Source: Endozoicomonas sp. ISHI1 (GTDB taxonomy: Bacteria > Pseudomonadota > Gammaproteobacteria > Pseudomonadales > Endozoicomonadaceae). From it: DNA of 37,477 nt. The stretch is from NCBI RefSeq assembly GCF_024606225.1, contig NZ_JAGRPU010000050.1:1-37477 (forward strand), in the 5' to 3' direction. Shown here in pieces: positions 1 to 8,310 of the stretch. The notes below the pieces were generated by a model. That model searched no databases. It saw only the letters and a program-made list of their open reading frames with translations, and had not been told where the DNA came from. The position numbers were made by a program, and so were the translations under genes. The stretch's first letter is position 1. Each line of letters begins with the position of its first letter.

Positions 1-56
1 AATCACTTATATGGTAGGCGGTACTGGAGTCGAACCAGCGACCTTTACGATGTCAA
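1..56. repeat. attL: attL: left 56-bp attachment repeat (3' half of tRNA-Val)
   Basis: Identical over all 56 bases to 37422-37477. On the minus strand, positions 56 to 12 read as anticodon loop TTGACAT, variable loop, T-stem with GGTTCGACTCC, acceptor strand and CCA. The bases to the right of the repeat cannot form the 5' half of the anticodon stem, so this copy is only the tRNA 3' fragment left after integration. The intact tRNA must lie beyond the right end. Confidence 0.93.
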
Positions 57-81
57 AATTACAGCAACCAAACAAATAACC

Positions 82-154
82 CATTGTTTTATATATAAAA
101 TAGCATTATTTTGGCACTATCATTCTAATAAGCTTTGTCATATATAAAACAATG
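82..154. repeat. Inverted repeat near attL (possible integrase arm or Xis sites)
   Basis: CATTGTTTTATATAT at 82-96 is the exact reverse complement of 140-154 (15 bp, 43-base spacer). The stretch 57-265 is very AT-rich, contains no plausible gene, and also holds a short direct repeat ACTGTA near 164 and 176. Its position next to attL suggests arm-type binding sites for integrase or excisionase. That role is inferred from position only. Confidence 0.45.
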
Positions 155-265
155 ACTTACATACTGTACAAAGCACTGTATTTTACCGGGCGTTTTTTGA
201 AAATAAGTCCACTGTCTGTCGCACACTAACCCAGCAAAATTCTATACGATCTCGGCTAAGCTTCC

Positions 266-282
266 GGTGCTCTTGGAGCACC
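266..282 (-). terminator. Hairpin just downstream of the 67-aa SOS gene
   Basis: GGTGCTC, loop TTG, GAGCACC: a perfect 7-bp stem starting 8 bases after the stop codon at 290. No T-run follows it on the minus strand, so it may be a weak or factor-dependent terminator, or simply an mRNA-stabilising hairpin. Confidence 0.4.
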
Positions 283-289
283 AACCGCA

Positions 290-493
290 TCATTCAGCTT
301 CATCCAATGCCAGCACCTTCCCTAAAAGCTCTCTTCGCAGCTCTTCCTTCTCTTCCAGATCCACTTCTGACTGCGATAAGGCTCTGATGCACTGCTCAAT
401 TTTTTCATCTTTGGAGGCCATTTCAGATAAGACCTTTAAAACCCTGTTAACCGTGGTTGCTGGATCTCCGCTGTATAGATCATGTTCCTCCAT
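290..493 (-). CDS. Small acidic protein under a LexA box (candidate SOS-induced antirepressor)
   Basis: Encodes 67 residues with no family I recognise. The sequence is highly charged and largely predicted helical (ELRRELLGKVLALDEAE at the C-terminus), compatible with a coiled-coil or peptide-binding protein. A good Shine-Dalgarno, AGGAG, lies 8 bases before the ATG. The striking context is a near-perfect LexA operator 28 bases upstream (522-541), so it should be expressed only during the SOS response. It stands alone at the far left end, separate from the lytic operons. LexA-controlled antirepressors of coliphage 186 (Tum) and of Gifsy-type prophages are also small isolated genes, and the CI-like repressor here has no protease domain. 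The antirepressor role is inferred from that context, not from homology. Confidence 0.6.
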   Translation of the reverse strand: MEEHDLYSGDPATTVNRVLKVLSEMASKDEKIEQCIRALSQSEVDLEEKEELRRELLGKVLALDEAE

Positions 494-521
494 CCCGTCT
501 ACTCCTGTATCGCCTTAAATA

Positions 522-541
522 TACTGTTTATATATACAGTA
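522..541. promoter_or_regulatory. LexA (SOS) box
   Basis: TACTG, ten AT-only bases, CAGTA: this 20-bp palindrome matches the enterobacterial LexA consensus TACTG(TA)5CAGTA at all but one position. On the minus strand it overlaps the probable -10 (TATATA), with TTGGAT 17 bases upstream as a weak -35. A LexA block here would silence the gene at 290-493. The plus-strand gene at 679 is 137 bases away and could also respond. Confidence 0.85.
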
Positions 542-678
542 TTTTATTATGTTATCCAAATAGTTTCATTGCAGACAAAGACCCCAGAACCGTCATTTTT
601 GGGATGGGAGCTTCTTTTGCACAAAGCAGAAAATCTGATAACCTGATCAGCAGGAGAACAACAACACAAGGAAACAAA

Positions 679-978
679 GTGAAAAAATTACTCACCCTTC
701 TTGTTCTGTCCCTACCCCTTCATACTGTTCAGGCATTAGAAATTGGGAAAGGAAAGGTAATCAGCTCCAGCACTCAAATGATAGAGATATTCGTCTCTGA
801 GGAGCGTGCCAAGTACGGCGATGTGAGTGCTGAATGCACTCTGTTCGACAACCAGAAAAATGAGATAGATACGGTAAAAACCCGTTTCATTCAGGATCGC
901 ATGCCGCTGCATTTCAAGGGAAGGTACTGGCACGTATACGACATTAGCTGCAGGCTGTTCAAAGCCAAAACATCCTGA
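679..978 (+). CDS. Small exported protein, unknown function (lysogeny cargo candidate)
   Basis: Encodes 99 residues from a GTG start. The frame is open further upstream (ATG at 604), but this start is preferred because AAGGA lies 7 bases before it and because it yields a classic signal peptide: VKK, a hydrophobic core LLTLLVLSLPL, then a likely cleavage after HTVQA. The mature part has two cysteines (in SAECTLF and ISCRLF) that could form a disulphide in the periplasm. It points inward and meets the tail operon tail to tail at 978/979. Being monocistronic, outside the structural modules and opposite in direction, it looks like a cargo gene expressed in the lysogen. I recognise no family. Confidence 0.6.
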   Translation: MKKLLTLLVLSLPLHTVQALEIGKGKVISSSTQMIEIFVSEERAKYGDVSAECTLFDNQKNEIDTVKTRFIQDRMPLHFKGRYWHVYDISCRLFKAKTS

Positions 979-1716
979 TCAATCATAAAGAGTGATTATG
1001 TAGCTACCGGCATCGAGAAACTTTCGAAAAATCCTGAATGAATGACCCGGTGCCATGTATAAATCCGAGATCAGTAAATCGTTATCAGACTTCAAATTAA
1101 CATAACCATTCACAAGGCCAGTACATAAAGCATAAGTGCTAAACCAACCGTGACCATAATCTCCCACCTCCGTGCCCGTTCCACCAAACGCTGAAATTGA
1201 GTTCACTACCAACCAATCACCCAATACGGAAGATTGCCGAACATAATTAAACAATTTATTCCCCTTCGGCGTTTGTGCGCCTTCCGAACTGTTATAATAA
1301 GGTGGATTTTCAGACTGTTCTATAATACCGGCCAGTGAGTTTTCCTGTATCACATTATGAACACTCATAGCTTTTTCAGCACTGCTAAAAACCATTTCTC
1401 CCTGGGCGTTATAAACAGCCATACCATACTGATCTTTGACCACCGGTACACTAAACACCCTGATACGGGCAGTGCTGCCATTGGGAATGATGTACAAAGT
1501 AACACTCGTACAAATATCACCACTAAACTGTGAACCCATAATCATGGCGCAGCCATCCCTCACAGCAATAGTCGGCATGTACTTCCTACCTACCGACACG
1601 TTGTGAAATCCTTTTCCCAATGAAACTTCTTTTACAAGATGCGAGTTAAAATGAACACCATCAACAACATAGCTGCCATGATCATTTCTAACCCTAAAAC
1701 CATAATCAGTAGTCAT
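979..1716 (-). CDS. Distal tail/fibre-type protein, last gene of the tail operon
   Basis: Encodes 245 residues. The frame stays open up to 2013, but the region above 1716 is the other frame of the preceding gene, so the start is placed at the ATG of MTTDYGFRVRNDHGSY, which overlaps the previous gene's stop by 11 bases. The opening (YGFRVRNDHGSYVVDG) is typical of small proteins encoded after a J-like tail tip gene in siphoviruses. The rest is beta-rich with many Gly, Ser and Tyr (GGTGTEVGDYGHGWFSTY) and has no transmembrane segment or enzymatic motif. It is probably a receptor-facing or tip-decorating protein. The ribosome site before the ATG is weak, so translational coupling is likely. Confidence 0.6.
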   Translation of the reverse strand: MTTDYGFRVRNDHGSYVVDGVHFNSHLVKEVSLGKGFHNVSVGRKYMPTIAVRDGCAMIMGSQFSGDICTSVTLYIIPNGSTARIRVFSVPVVKDQYGMAVYNAQGEMVFSSAEKAMSVHNVIQENSLAGIIEQSENPPYYNSSEGAQTPKGNKLFNYVRQSSVLGDWLVVNSISAFGGTGTEVGDYGHGWFSTYALCTGLVNGYVNLKSDNDLLISDLYMAPGHSFRIFRKFLDAGSYIITLYD

Positions 1717-2017
1717 AGACAATAAACCGTACATAACCAGTAGGTGGTGGCGAGCCAGAATACGGAAAGCTTTCCAAAGACCTTGACTTAATTCGAACTC
1801 TTCCCGACTCCAACCAAACCAGAGACTGAGTATTGTTGGTGGAATTAACAACGATTCCTGAAACATACATCCCTGAAGACACTGAAAACGGTAAGGAGAC
1901 AGTAAAATCAGATGAAGATATGAGAACCTGAGCCTCATAAATCGGCTTGGCATTGCGCCTTGAAGTATCCATAGACAGCGTTCCATCTGCCGAATAAACC
2001 CGTATACCAGCACTCAT
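1706..2017 (-). CDS. Small tail-tip-associated protein
   Basis: Encodes 103 residues starting MSAGIRVYSADGTLSMDTS. Its ATG overlaps the stop of the tail tip gene by 4 bases and its stop overlaps the next gene by 11 bases, so it is a coupled member of the tail operon. The opening resembles that of its downstream neighbour (G-I/F-R-V plus a polar turn), which suggests two related beta-sandwich proteins encoded in tandem. A long open frame on the same strand (979-2013) overlaps it; that N-terminal part is rich in Cys, Met and Arg and looks like a shadow. Function in host attachment is inferred from position. Confidence 0.6.
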   Translation of the reverse strand: MSAGIRVYSADGTLSMDTSRRNAKPIYEAQVLISSSDFTVSLPFSVSSGMYVSGIVVNSTNNTQSLVWLESGRVRIKSRSLESFPYSGSPPPTGYVRFIVYDY

Positions 2018-5000
2018 AACAACTGACCTATCTCAACCCGCAGAACATTACTGGCATCAAACACCTTGATAATATTGTTATTGATTTCAAGACGGCCGCC
2101 AGTCTCTGCAGACTTGATTGAGAGCTGACCTTTGAACGTTAACTTGTTCTGAATCTTGTCATACACCAGCTGTGCATTGTTATACGTCTTATCACCGGTC
2201 CCGATCCAGAACGGGTAATTGCCTGCGCTGGAGATCTCCACCCGCACACCTGCCGCAGCATCGGTCTTGAAGGTGCCACCGGTTACCGTACCCATGTAAG
2301 CAGACACAGCAGAAAGACTCTGGATAGAACATTTATCCGCAGTAACCGCGTTGGCTTTCAGCTTGGGTGTTGAAATGGAATCGTCGCCTATCACCGTCTC
2401 GTCGACTTGCAAAGTGCTGGCCTGATGAACAGACGACATCACAGTGTCATCACCCCACTGGTCAACCCAGCCAAGCCGGAAATACCATTGCCCGGAGAGA
2501 GTCAGGTTAATAAAGCTGGTTGTCGAATCAGCAAGCAGATTGTCAGGTGACGGGGTAAAGTCGGAGCTTTGCGCCCCCCAGACTCTCAGCGAACGTATAT
2601 CCTCAGCGGTATTGGGATCACAGCTAATGGTGATACCGTCAATCAATCCGGAAACGATAATGTTATTGGGTGCTGCTGGCGGTTCGTTGCGAACGTCCAG
2701 TGAAGCCGGTTCACCGGGGCGCCCCTTGGCATTGAAAGGTGTCACCCTGATCGCAAATTCACGACCGGAACCGTGATTGCGGGCCTGCTCTGCTGAGTAG
2801 TCCCACTCAATCACGGGAATGTTTTTCTCGGTATGCAGAACCACCTCGTCTTTGACCACTTCCACCTGGTAATGCACCGCACTGAGCACCTCATCCCACT
2901 TTACTTTCAACACCGGACCCGTGAAGGGCTCACGTAAAGCCACCGTAGTGGAGGGCGGTATATCAAAATCCGGACCTTTTAACTCAATGGTTTCATAGGC
3001 CCACTCTCCTTGACCGTCCCCCACAGCCGCCACTCTGAAGTAATTGATACCGTTGTAGAGACGGGTTTCCCATGTGTTGTGTTGTTGTTCCTGAACTCTG
3101 GCCCAGTTGCCACCGTCAAGACTGTGATCAATCAAGTACAGCTGAGCCACACCGGACGATTGCCAGCTGAGGATCGCTGTTTGCGGATCTTCTACTGATT
3201 GAACAATCAGGAAGCTGGTAATAGAAGGCAGTGACGGGTTCGGTAGGGTGCTGCCGCCACCGTCTTTTTCGGGTACCGGCACATCGTCGAAGGTGTACAC
3301 CACGGGATTATCCCAAAGTGCAGTAATATCTACCTGATCATCACCGGCGGGTGACACCTTGGTAATAATGAAGTCACGGCAGAAGGCACCGTCAACACCG
3401 ACCTGATACTGAGTCCGCTGCTGACGATCACCGGTATAAAGCTGAAAGTCCGGCTGCTCCTGCAGTATCAATTCCTGAGCATTGGCGCCCGCCTCCACCG
3501 GATAAGGTCCGGCAAAGCTGCCGTCCGGTCGGCACAAGGCAATATAATTCTGTTTGGTGTCGTGCAAAGTGACCGGATCGGTCAAGCGCACCCGGGCGCC
3601 TTCATGGCTGATCACTTCTCCGCTAATACCCCACCCTTTCAGCCAATAGCTGATGCCTGCCCGGTCACCCCAGATACTGTTCAGCCCCTTGTTGCTGACG
3701 GAAAACTTGATCTGCATCCGTCGATAAACCATCTTGGCCGCTTCATAGATGCCAATATTGAAAGCCTGCTCCAGATTATCCACCGCTGGCAGTTTGATGC
3801 GTTTGGGGTTGTTGGCGGTGTGGTTAGGCAGCTGACACAGTACTTCATCCATAGCGGACAGCGTGGCATTCCAGAACTCGACAATAATACTGTCATTGTC
3901 GCCCGACTTCGGAAAGCTTCGCTCTACCGTCGGTGCGCTGAGCATATCAAAGGGCGTGTACATGCTGTTGCGGATCATCCGCTGCATGTCTATCACAACA
4001 TAGAACTTGCCGTTGTGGGTCAGCACATTGCCACGGCCACAAGCCGCTATTTCCTGAAGGGCCGAAAGCAAGGTACCACGGGTATCAAAGACCCGGTTTG
4101 TTTTTTCCTCCCGACTGGCCCAGATCTGATGATTACCCAGAATGTTATCCAGATCGATCAGGGATTCATCCAGCCTGCCGCCGTGGTCACTGCGAATGGC
4201 GTTGCAGAAGTTCCAGGCGATCTCACGGGACGGTCTTAAATCGCTCCAGCTATCACCCTGCCAAACCGGCATTTTCGCAGTAGCAAAAATATTAAACTTA
4301 CGTTCTGACACAGCAGACAGACTGTTGCTGCCTTGAGCGATAACCGCAATCTTGGTCACGCCGGGGTAACTCTCAACACTGGGATAGTAAGCCCGAGCCC
4401 CTTCCCAGTGAATACTGTCGACCACCCTGCTATCCGTACCGGCGCTGTTAGTCCGAACCAGCGCCACCTGATAACGGCCTGTTGTCGTCAGTTCAATGCG
4501 CTCACTCCAGCGCTGAGGGGTATTGGTTGAAGCGGTATATGAATAGGTTTTAGTCTGGGCTGTCCCGATGGCATTACCTTCATCATCAATCTGCTGATAC
4601 ATAACATCCAGAGTGACAGAACGGCTGTACATATCACCATCATCATCCAGACCATAAAGCCCTGCACGGCAGGCAAAGTCCAGACCGATAAAGTTGGCCT
4701 TCTGACCTTCAGTGACCAGCACAATATAACCGGTCGGGCCCGTGTATTCGTCTTCATTGGGACCGAACAATTCAATACCAGCCACCTCATCACTGGTATC
4801 CACATTATCAGGAAAGAGCGTGACCGGATCATCGGGACCACAGACCTCTACCTGAACACCGGGGAACTCATCCGCCGGGGTATCGCCGATCATCAGGGTT
4901 TCAAGATCGAACTCACCATACCCGACACAAAACAGCTGATAGAGGTTTTGAGTGTTACCGGTATTCTCCCGCCAGGGCTCCGACAGCCAATCCATATTAT

Positions 5001-5430
5001 GACGGTTACGCCCACAGGCAAACGGGATAGGCTCCATTAAACGGGCATTGTTGCCCTGAGCGGTAGCGTCATACGTGGGGCTGGCGTCTGGCAATGCCTG
5101 CTGTGTGGGTGGTGGTTCGATAGAAGCCAGAGCCACTGCGCTGACTGCCAGAGACACAGCCAGAATAATAGTAAAAGGATCAAAGCCGAAGGGTCTGACC
5201 GCCAGGTCATAATCCTGACCCTGAGCAAGTATCAGACAAGGCCAGTCTTCCGGCGCCACCCGCTGACCATTTACCAGACACTCAACCGGCTGGGTCTGAC
5301 GATCCTGAGAATATCCCGGCACATTGGCCAGCATCCATTCATGAAGGGTCTGACCGGCAGCCGCGTCAATCACTTCTTCGTTGTGGCGAAGGTTAAGAAT
5401 GTTCGGGGAAACGTGAATGCGTGCGGACAT
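2014..5430 (-). CDS. Tail tip / host specificity protein (lambda J-like)
   Basis: Encodes 1138 residues, almost the same as lambda J (about 1130). The N-terminal 90 residues look like a ubiquitin-fold entry domain (INLRHNEE-type opening, NGQRVAPEDW). A hydrophobic stretch around 85-105 (FTIILAVSLAVSAVALASI) follows, as is typical of J-like proteins. The middle holds the hub domains, then fibronectin-III-like modules around 720-960 (QLYLIDHSLDGGNWARV; GREFAIRVTPFNAKGRPGEPAS). The C-terminal about 150 residues (DDSISTPKLKANAVTADKCS, then beta-rich) form a tip fibre. It forms the central tail tip and determines receptor recognition. It overlaps the NlpC/P60 gene by 38 bases. Confidence 0.9.
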   Translation of the reverse strand: MSARIHVSPNILNLRHNEEVIDAAAGQTLHEWMLANVPGYSQDRQTQPVECLVNGQRVAPEDWPCLILAQGQDYDLAVRPFGFDPFTIILAVSLAVSAVALASIEPPPTQQALPDASPTYDATAQGNNARLMEPIPFACGRNRHNMDWLSEPWRENTGNTQNLYQLFCVGYGEFDLETLMIGDTPADEFPGVQVEVCGPDDPVTLFPDNVDTSDEVAGIELFGPNEDEYTGPTGYIVLVTEGQKANFIGLDFACRAGLYGLDDDGDMYSRSVTLDVMYQQIDDEGNAIGTAQTKTYSYTASTNTPQRWSERIELTTTGRYQVALVRTNSAGTDSRVVDSIHWEGARAYYPSVESYPGVTKIAVIAQGSNSLSAVSERKFNIFATAKMPVWQGDSWSDLRPSREIAWNFCNAIRSDHGGRLDESLIDLDNILGNHQIWASREEKTNRVFDTRGTLLSALQEIAACGRGNVLTHNGKFYVVIDMQRMIRNSMYTPFDMLSAPTVERSFPKSGDNDSIIVEFWNATLSAMDEVLCQLPNHTANNPKRIKLPAVDNLEQAFNIGIYEAAKMVYRRMQIKFSVSNKGLNSIWGDRAGISYWLKGWGISGEVISHEGARVRLTDPVTLHDTKQNYIALCRPDGSFAGPYPVEAGANAQELILQEQPDFQLYTGDRQQRTQYQVGVDGAFCRDFIITKVSPAGDDQVDITALWDNPVVYTFDDVPVPEKDGGGSTLPNPSLPSITSFLIVQSVEDPQTAILSWQSSGVAQLYLIDHSLDGGNWARVQEQQHNTWETRLYNGINYFRVAAVGDGQGEWAYETIELKGPDFDIPPSTTVALREPFTGPVLKVKWDEVLSAVHYQVEVVKDEVVLHTEKNIPVIEWDYSAEQARNHGSGREFAIRVTPFNAKGRPGEPASLDVRNEPPAAPNNIIVSGLIDGITISCDPNTAEDIRSLRVWGAQSSDFTPSPDNLLADSTTSFINLTLSGQWYFRLGWVDQWGDDTVMSSVHQASTLQVDETVIGDDSISTPKLKANAVTADKCSIQSLSAVSAYMGTVTGGTFKTDAAAGVRVEISSAGNYPFWIGTGDKTYNNAQLVYDKIQNKLTFKGQLSIKSAETGGRLEINNNIIKVFDASNVLRVEIGQLL

Positions 5431-5830
5431 AGAATTCTACTTTTGGAAAGAGTCGTTTAATACGGGTTACCGGCTCAAACTTCGAAAGAGCGCCTTGGTG
5501 GCAATGGAGCACCCCGCCCCCGTCGATATCAAGATAAATGCCGACATGACGCACCACCAGCTTTGCCGACTTGCCACGGATAAAACAGACCGCTACTGAA
5601 CCATGAACCGGCACCGGTGAATGCTGCCAGTAACCCGAACGGATCTGATCAGAAAACGCCTGGTGAATTTCTTGGGTGTTGTCTGTGGTAACGTGATTTA
5701 ATCCGGGCAAGTCCTCACAACGGAACTGCTCAGACAGCACCGCCATTACCAGTCCCCAACAATCGTAGGTGTCTGGACCCCGGGCATAGGCCACCCAAGG
5801 CTTACCCAGATAGTCATGAACCCAATGCAT
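5393..5830 (-). CDS. NlpC/P60-family tail peptidase (lambda K-like)
   Basis: Encodes 145 residues from the ATG of MHWVHDYLGKPW. The frame continues upstream to 5947, but that part lies in the preceding gene and is not of this family. The catalytic Cys is in YDCWGLV (about residue 24), the His in VRHVGIYL, and the third polar residue is near LHCHQG. These are the hallmarks of the NlpC/P60 cysteine peptidase fold. In lambda-like phages this tail-tip protein cuts peptidoglycan cross-links during DNA entry. The order DUF1833-like, NlpC/P60, J is the usual tail tip order. Confidence 0.87.
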   Translation of the reverse strand: MHWVHDYLGKPWVAYARGPDTYDCWGLVMAVLSEQFRCEDLPGLNHVTTDNTQEIHQAFSDQIRSGYWQHSPVPVHGSVAVCFIRGKSAKLVVRHVGIYLDIDGGGVLHCHQGALSKFEPVTRIKRLFPKVEFYVRTHSRFPEHS

Positions 5831-5858
5831 AAAATAAGACTCTGTTAGATGGCTGGAA

Positions 5859-6404
5859 TCAGCGGACCAGACCCGGCGCAAAGTCGGGCGTATACAGGAG
5901 ATAAGGAAACGGGCGGTTAACGACATCGACCAGAGTGGCCGTTGCATTCATTTGACCGTCTTTATTACTGATGCCTTCCAGAGTCCATTCGAAAGGCACA
6001 TTCTCGGGGCCGGTGATTTCACCGGTATCAAGATTCTGCAGATAGAGTCGTCGGTATACTTTCAGCTCGCCCGGATGCAGCAGCGCCTTGTCCAGCTCTT
6101 CTTCCAGAGCCATGGTCACATCACCCAGACTGATCGGGAAATCGGTATAGCCCTGATCGTTCCGTTCCGGATGCTTGGCCGAAATTGGAGCCGGTTCAAA
6201 ACGCACCACCTTACCCGCATCAACCGGCGCCGTGGCTTCCAGTGTCGCTTCTATCGCTTCTGTACTGGTCAGTGTCGATACGAAACGCCAGGGCCTGACA
6301 ATGCCTTGATCGTCAGTAAAGCCCTGATGATGGAATTCGAACGTATCGAGTACGATTTTATTGACCGGTGCGGAAGCGTAGGCTGTTTTTAGTGCCTCGC
6401 TCAT
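5859..6404 (-). CDS. DUF1833-type minor tail protein
   Basis: Encodes 181 residues. The motif string ASAPVNKIVLDTFEFHHQGF, then RFVSTLTSTEA, RFEPAPISAKHPERNDQGY, FPISLGDVTMALEEEL and YRRLYLQNLDTGEI looks like the DUF1833 family, which sits immediately before the NlpC/P60 gene in many siphoviruses of Proteobacteria. It occupies the place of lambda L and presumably joins the tail tip complex to the tube. No metal site or enzymatic motif is visible. The start ATG has AAGGA 8 bases upstream. The family name is from memory of its pattern. Confidence 0.75.
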   Translation of the reverse strand: MSEALKTAYASAPVNKIVLDTFEFHHQGFTDDQGIVRPWRFVSTLTSTEAIEATLEATAPVDAGKVVRFEPAPISAKHPERNDQGYTDFPISLGDVTMALEEELDKALLHPGELKVYRRLYLQNLDTGEITGPENVPFEWTLEGISNKDGQMNATATLVDVVNRPFPYLLYTPDFAPGLVR

Positions 6405-6432
6405 GGGATGGGATTTTCCTTATGGGTAAGGG

Positions 6433-6804
6433 TCAGGCGAATTCGCCGTGCCAGTGGGGTGGAGTGTAGGTCACTTGCTCCTGTGTGTCCGGATCGGTCA
6501 TGGTTACCGATGCTCGGCTGTAGGCTTTTTCATACTTGGCGGTTTTTTCGGGATCGGCGTCTACTTCTTCTTTGGTGCCTAGTACTTGCAGATGAGTGAA
6601 GCTGTTTAGCATTTCTCTTTCTTCGTCGGTGCTGGTTCTGCATAGCGTAACACTATGCAACTCACCGCCGTGCTGGACAGGTGTCATACAGACATTCAGA
6701 ACCGGATTTCCGTCTTCGTCGCTGTGGCCTTTATCAATCAATTCTTCCTTCAGTGCAGGAAGATTAGAGGTATAGGTTAATAGATCCATAAATTTTGCAC
6801 TCAT
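6433..6804 (-). CDS. Small phage protein between tail genes, unknown function
   Basis: Encodes 123 residues, MSAKFMDLLTYTSNLPALKEELI at the N-terminus and PPHWHGEFA at the C-terminus. It is soluble and acidic, with no recognisable motif. It is co-directional with the tail operon, 48 bases after the large tail protein and 28 bases before the DUF1833-type gene, so it is probably a structural or assembly protein. The first 25 residues could be an amphipathic helix. A tail-fibre assembly role is possible given the fibre-like gene upstream, but this is a guess from position. Confidence 0.6.
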   Translation of the reverse strand: MSAKFMDLLTYTSNLPALKEELIDKGHSDEDGNPVLNVCMTPVQHGGELHSVTLCRTSTDEEREMLNSFTHLQVLGTKEEVDADPEKTAKYEKAYSRASVTMTDPDTQEQVTYTPPHWHGEFA

Positions 6805-6852
6805 GTCATGGCTTACCCAGGTTCATCACAAAAAAACACCTACAACAAATAT

Positions 6853-8310
6853 TCAGGATGCGCCCAACGCAGAAACCTGTTCGGCGCTTAACGCACTGGC
6901 CCAAAGCATAAAATCGCGTATATTGATAACCCCATCTGTAGCAGTGATAAAGTTATCTAGAAGCTCGCTGTGTTCCAATTCTTCTGAATAGCTTGCTGTA
7001 TTGAGTAGCACACCATCAACATAAACCCTCACCAAACCGCTACTCTTAACCATGACAATCATTCCGGATGTTTTCGACAGCTGTCCATTAGCTGACCCAT
7101 AAAAAAAAGCCAGACCACCATTGTGGTATCTTAGTTTGAAATCAATGCTACTACCTAGCTTCCAAACATCAGAATAACCACGGGGATTTATCAAACGAAC
7201 CCTGATAGAAATAGTAAAATCCTTTCTTGGATCAAAGTTTCCCTTCCACGCGTACTTTAGAAAAGGGGCGGATCGAGTCACCGCCGTTTCGGCGGTAGAA
7301 ATATAAGAGGTTGCAAATGGTAGTTTTTCCGTCTGGGGGAAACACACAAGAAAGTCGCCCGTGGGCGAGTTTCCAAGAATCATTCTAGGAATCCCCCCCT
7401 CACTCACTTTTACTTTGTGTTCCACCCTTTGCCACTCATCTGTAAGCGCATGCAATGGATGGCTTTGGGCCCCATCACCAGTCAACCGGAGACTCATAGC
7501 CTGTGACGGATTATCTGGTGCAGCCTTTACAAACAATGATGCTGTGAACTCTTCGCCGATTGGATAAGAGACACCAGTGAATAGGTGATAGACATTGTGT
7601 CCTACTTCACTAGAGATCGTTAAATTCGATGCTCCGGACACTAAAAACGCGGGACTAACACGATCCGGACCCAACTCTGTTGGATGCCTAACAATAGTTG
7701 CATTACCGTAATAGTTATAAAGTTCCATATTTTCTGAGTTTACGTGAAGATTCGTACTGGCAGGCTCGCTCAAATAACCATACTTTTCAAACCTTGGCTG
7801 ATCTGAAGCAACCTTTTTTATTACATTGCTTTTGTCCATAAAGGTTGCTTCAGAATTCATCGCAAACTTAGCCGACCGACTCGGCAAATCCACCATCAGC
7901 GACCCATCCTGTGCCGCCGAAACATCAACCTGATCCGCTGGCCCAAACCCTTCCTCAATCCGCAAATCCGAAATCAACGGCAAATGAAAATCCGGAGCAG
8001 GCACCGCCGCCAATCTCAAAGCATCACGCACCGTCTCCAAATCAGCAATCTGATCCGCCCGATCCGCCGCCGCTTCAGCACGAACGGCATTGGACCCGGA
8101 TTCATCACGATACTGCTTGGAAAGAGTCAGATCTCCATCCACCTGATCATTCCACTGACGCTGCACGTTCCTGATGCTGGGAATGGGATTACCACTTTCC
8201 GTTGGAATCCAAGCCTGATCATCACCTTCTGTAACCTGTTGGTGTGTATCCGATGCTGATTCAGCTTTTTGGGTGGCGGCTTCCAGGCGTTCGCTGATCG
8301 TTGTGCTCAT
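6853..8310 (-). CDS. Large tail/fibre protein with LamG-like C-terminal domain
   Basis: Encodes 485 residues from MSTTISERLEAATQKAESAS; its ATG overlaps the stop of the previous gene (ATGA). Residues 1-95 are helical and coiled-coil-prone. Then come two beta-rich blocks: about 150-340 (carbohydrate-binding-module-like, NYYGNATIVRHPTELGPDRVS, FTASLFVKAAPDNPSQAMSLRL) and about 350-485, which has LamG/concanavalin features (DFTISIRVRLINPRGYSDVWKLGSS, SGLVRVYVDGVLLNTASY, INIRDFMLWASALSAEQV). This domain order is common in phage tail proteins that bind surface sugars. Its DNA is more AT-rich in the second half than the flanks, which fits exchange of receptor-binding domains by recombination. Confidence 0.72.
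   Translation of the reverse strand: MSTTISERLEAATQKAESASDTHQQVTEGDDQAWIPTESGNPIPSIRNVQRQWNDQVDGDLTLSKQYRDESGSNAVRAEAAADRADQIADLETVRDALRLAAVPAPDFHLPLISDLRIEEGFGPADQVDVSAAQDGSLMVDLPSRSAKFAMNSEATFMDKSNVIKKVASDQPRFEKYGYLSEPASTNLHVNSENMELYNYYGNATIVRHPTELGPDRVSPAFLVSGASNLTISSEVGHNVYHLFTGVSYPIGEEFTASLFVKAAPDNPSQAMSLRLTGDGAQSHPLHALTDEWQRVEHKVKVSEGGIPRMILGNSPTGDFLVCFPQTEKLPFATSYISTAETAVTRSAPFLKYAWKGNFDPRKDFTISIRVRLINPRGYSDVWKLGSSIDFKLRYHNGGLAFFYGSANGQLSKTSGMIVMVKSSGLVRVYVDGVLLNTASYSEELEHSELLDNFITATDGVINIRDFMLWASALSAEQVSALGAS

Noticed and set aside
162-181. Second LexA box near attL (TACTGTAC...CACTGTA)
   Set aside because: The right half reads CACTG, a direct rather than inverted copy of the left half, so it lacks the LexA palindrome.
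979-2013. A 344-residue tail protein starting at 2013
   Set aside because: The first about 99 residues are an alternative frame of the coupled 103-residue protein and have shadow-like composition; the real start is probably 1716.
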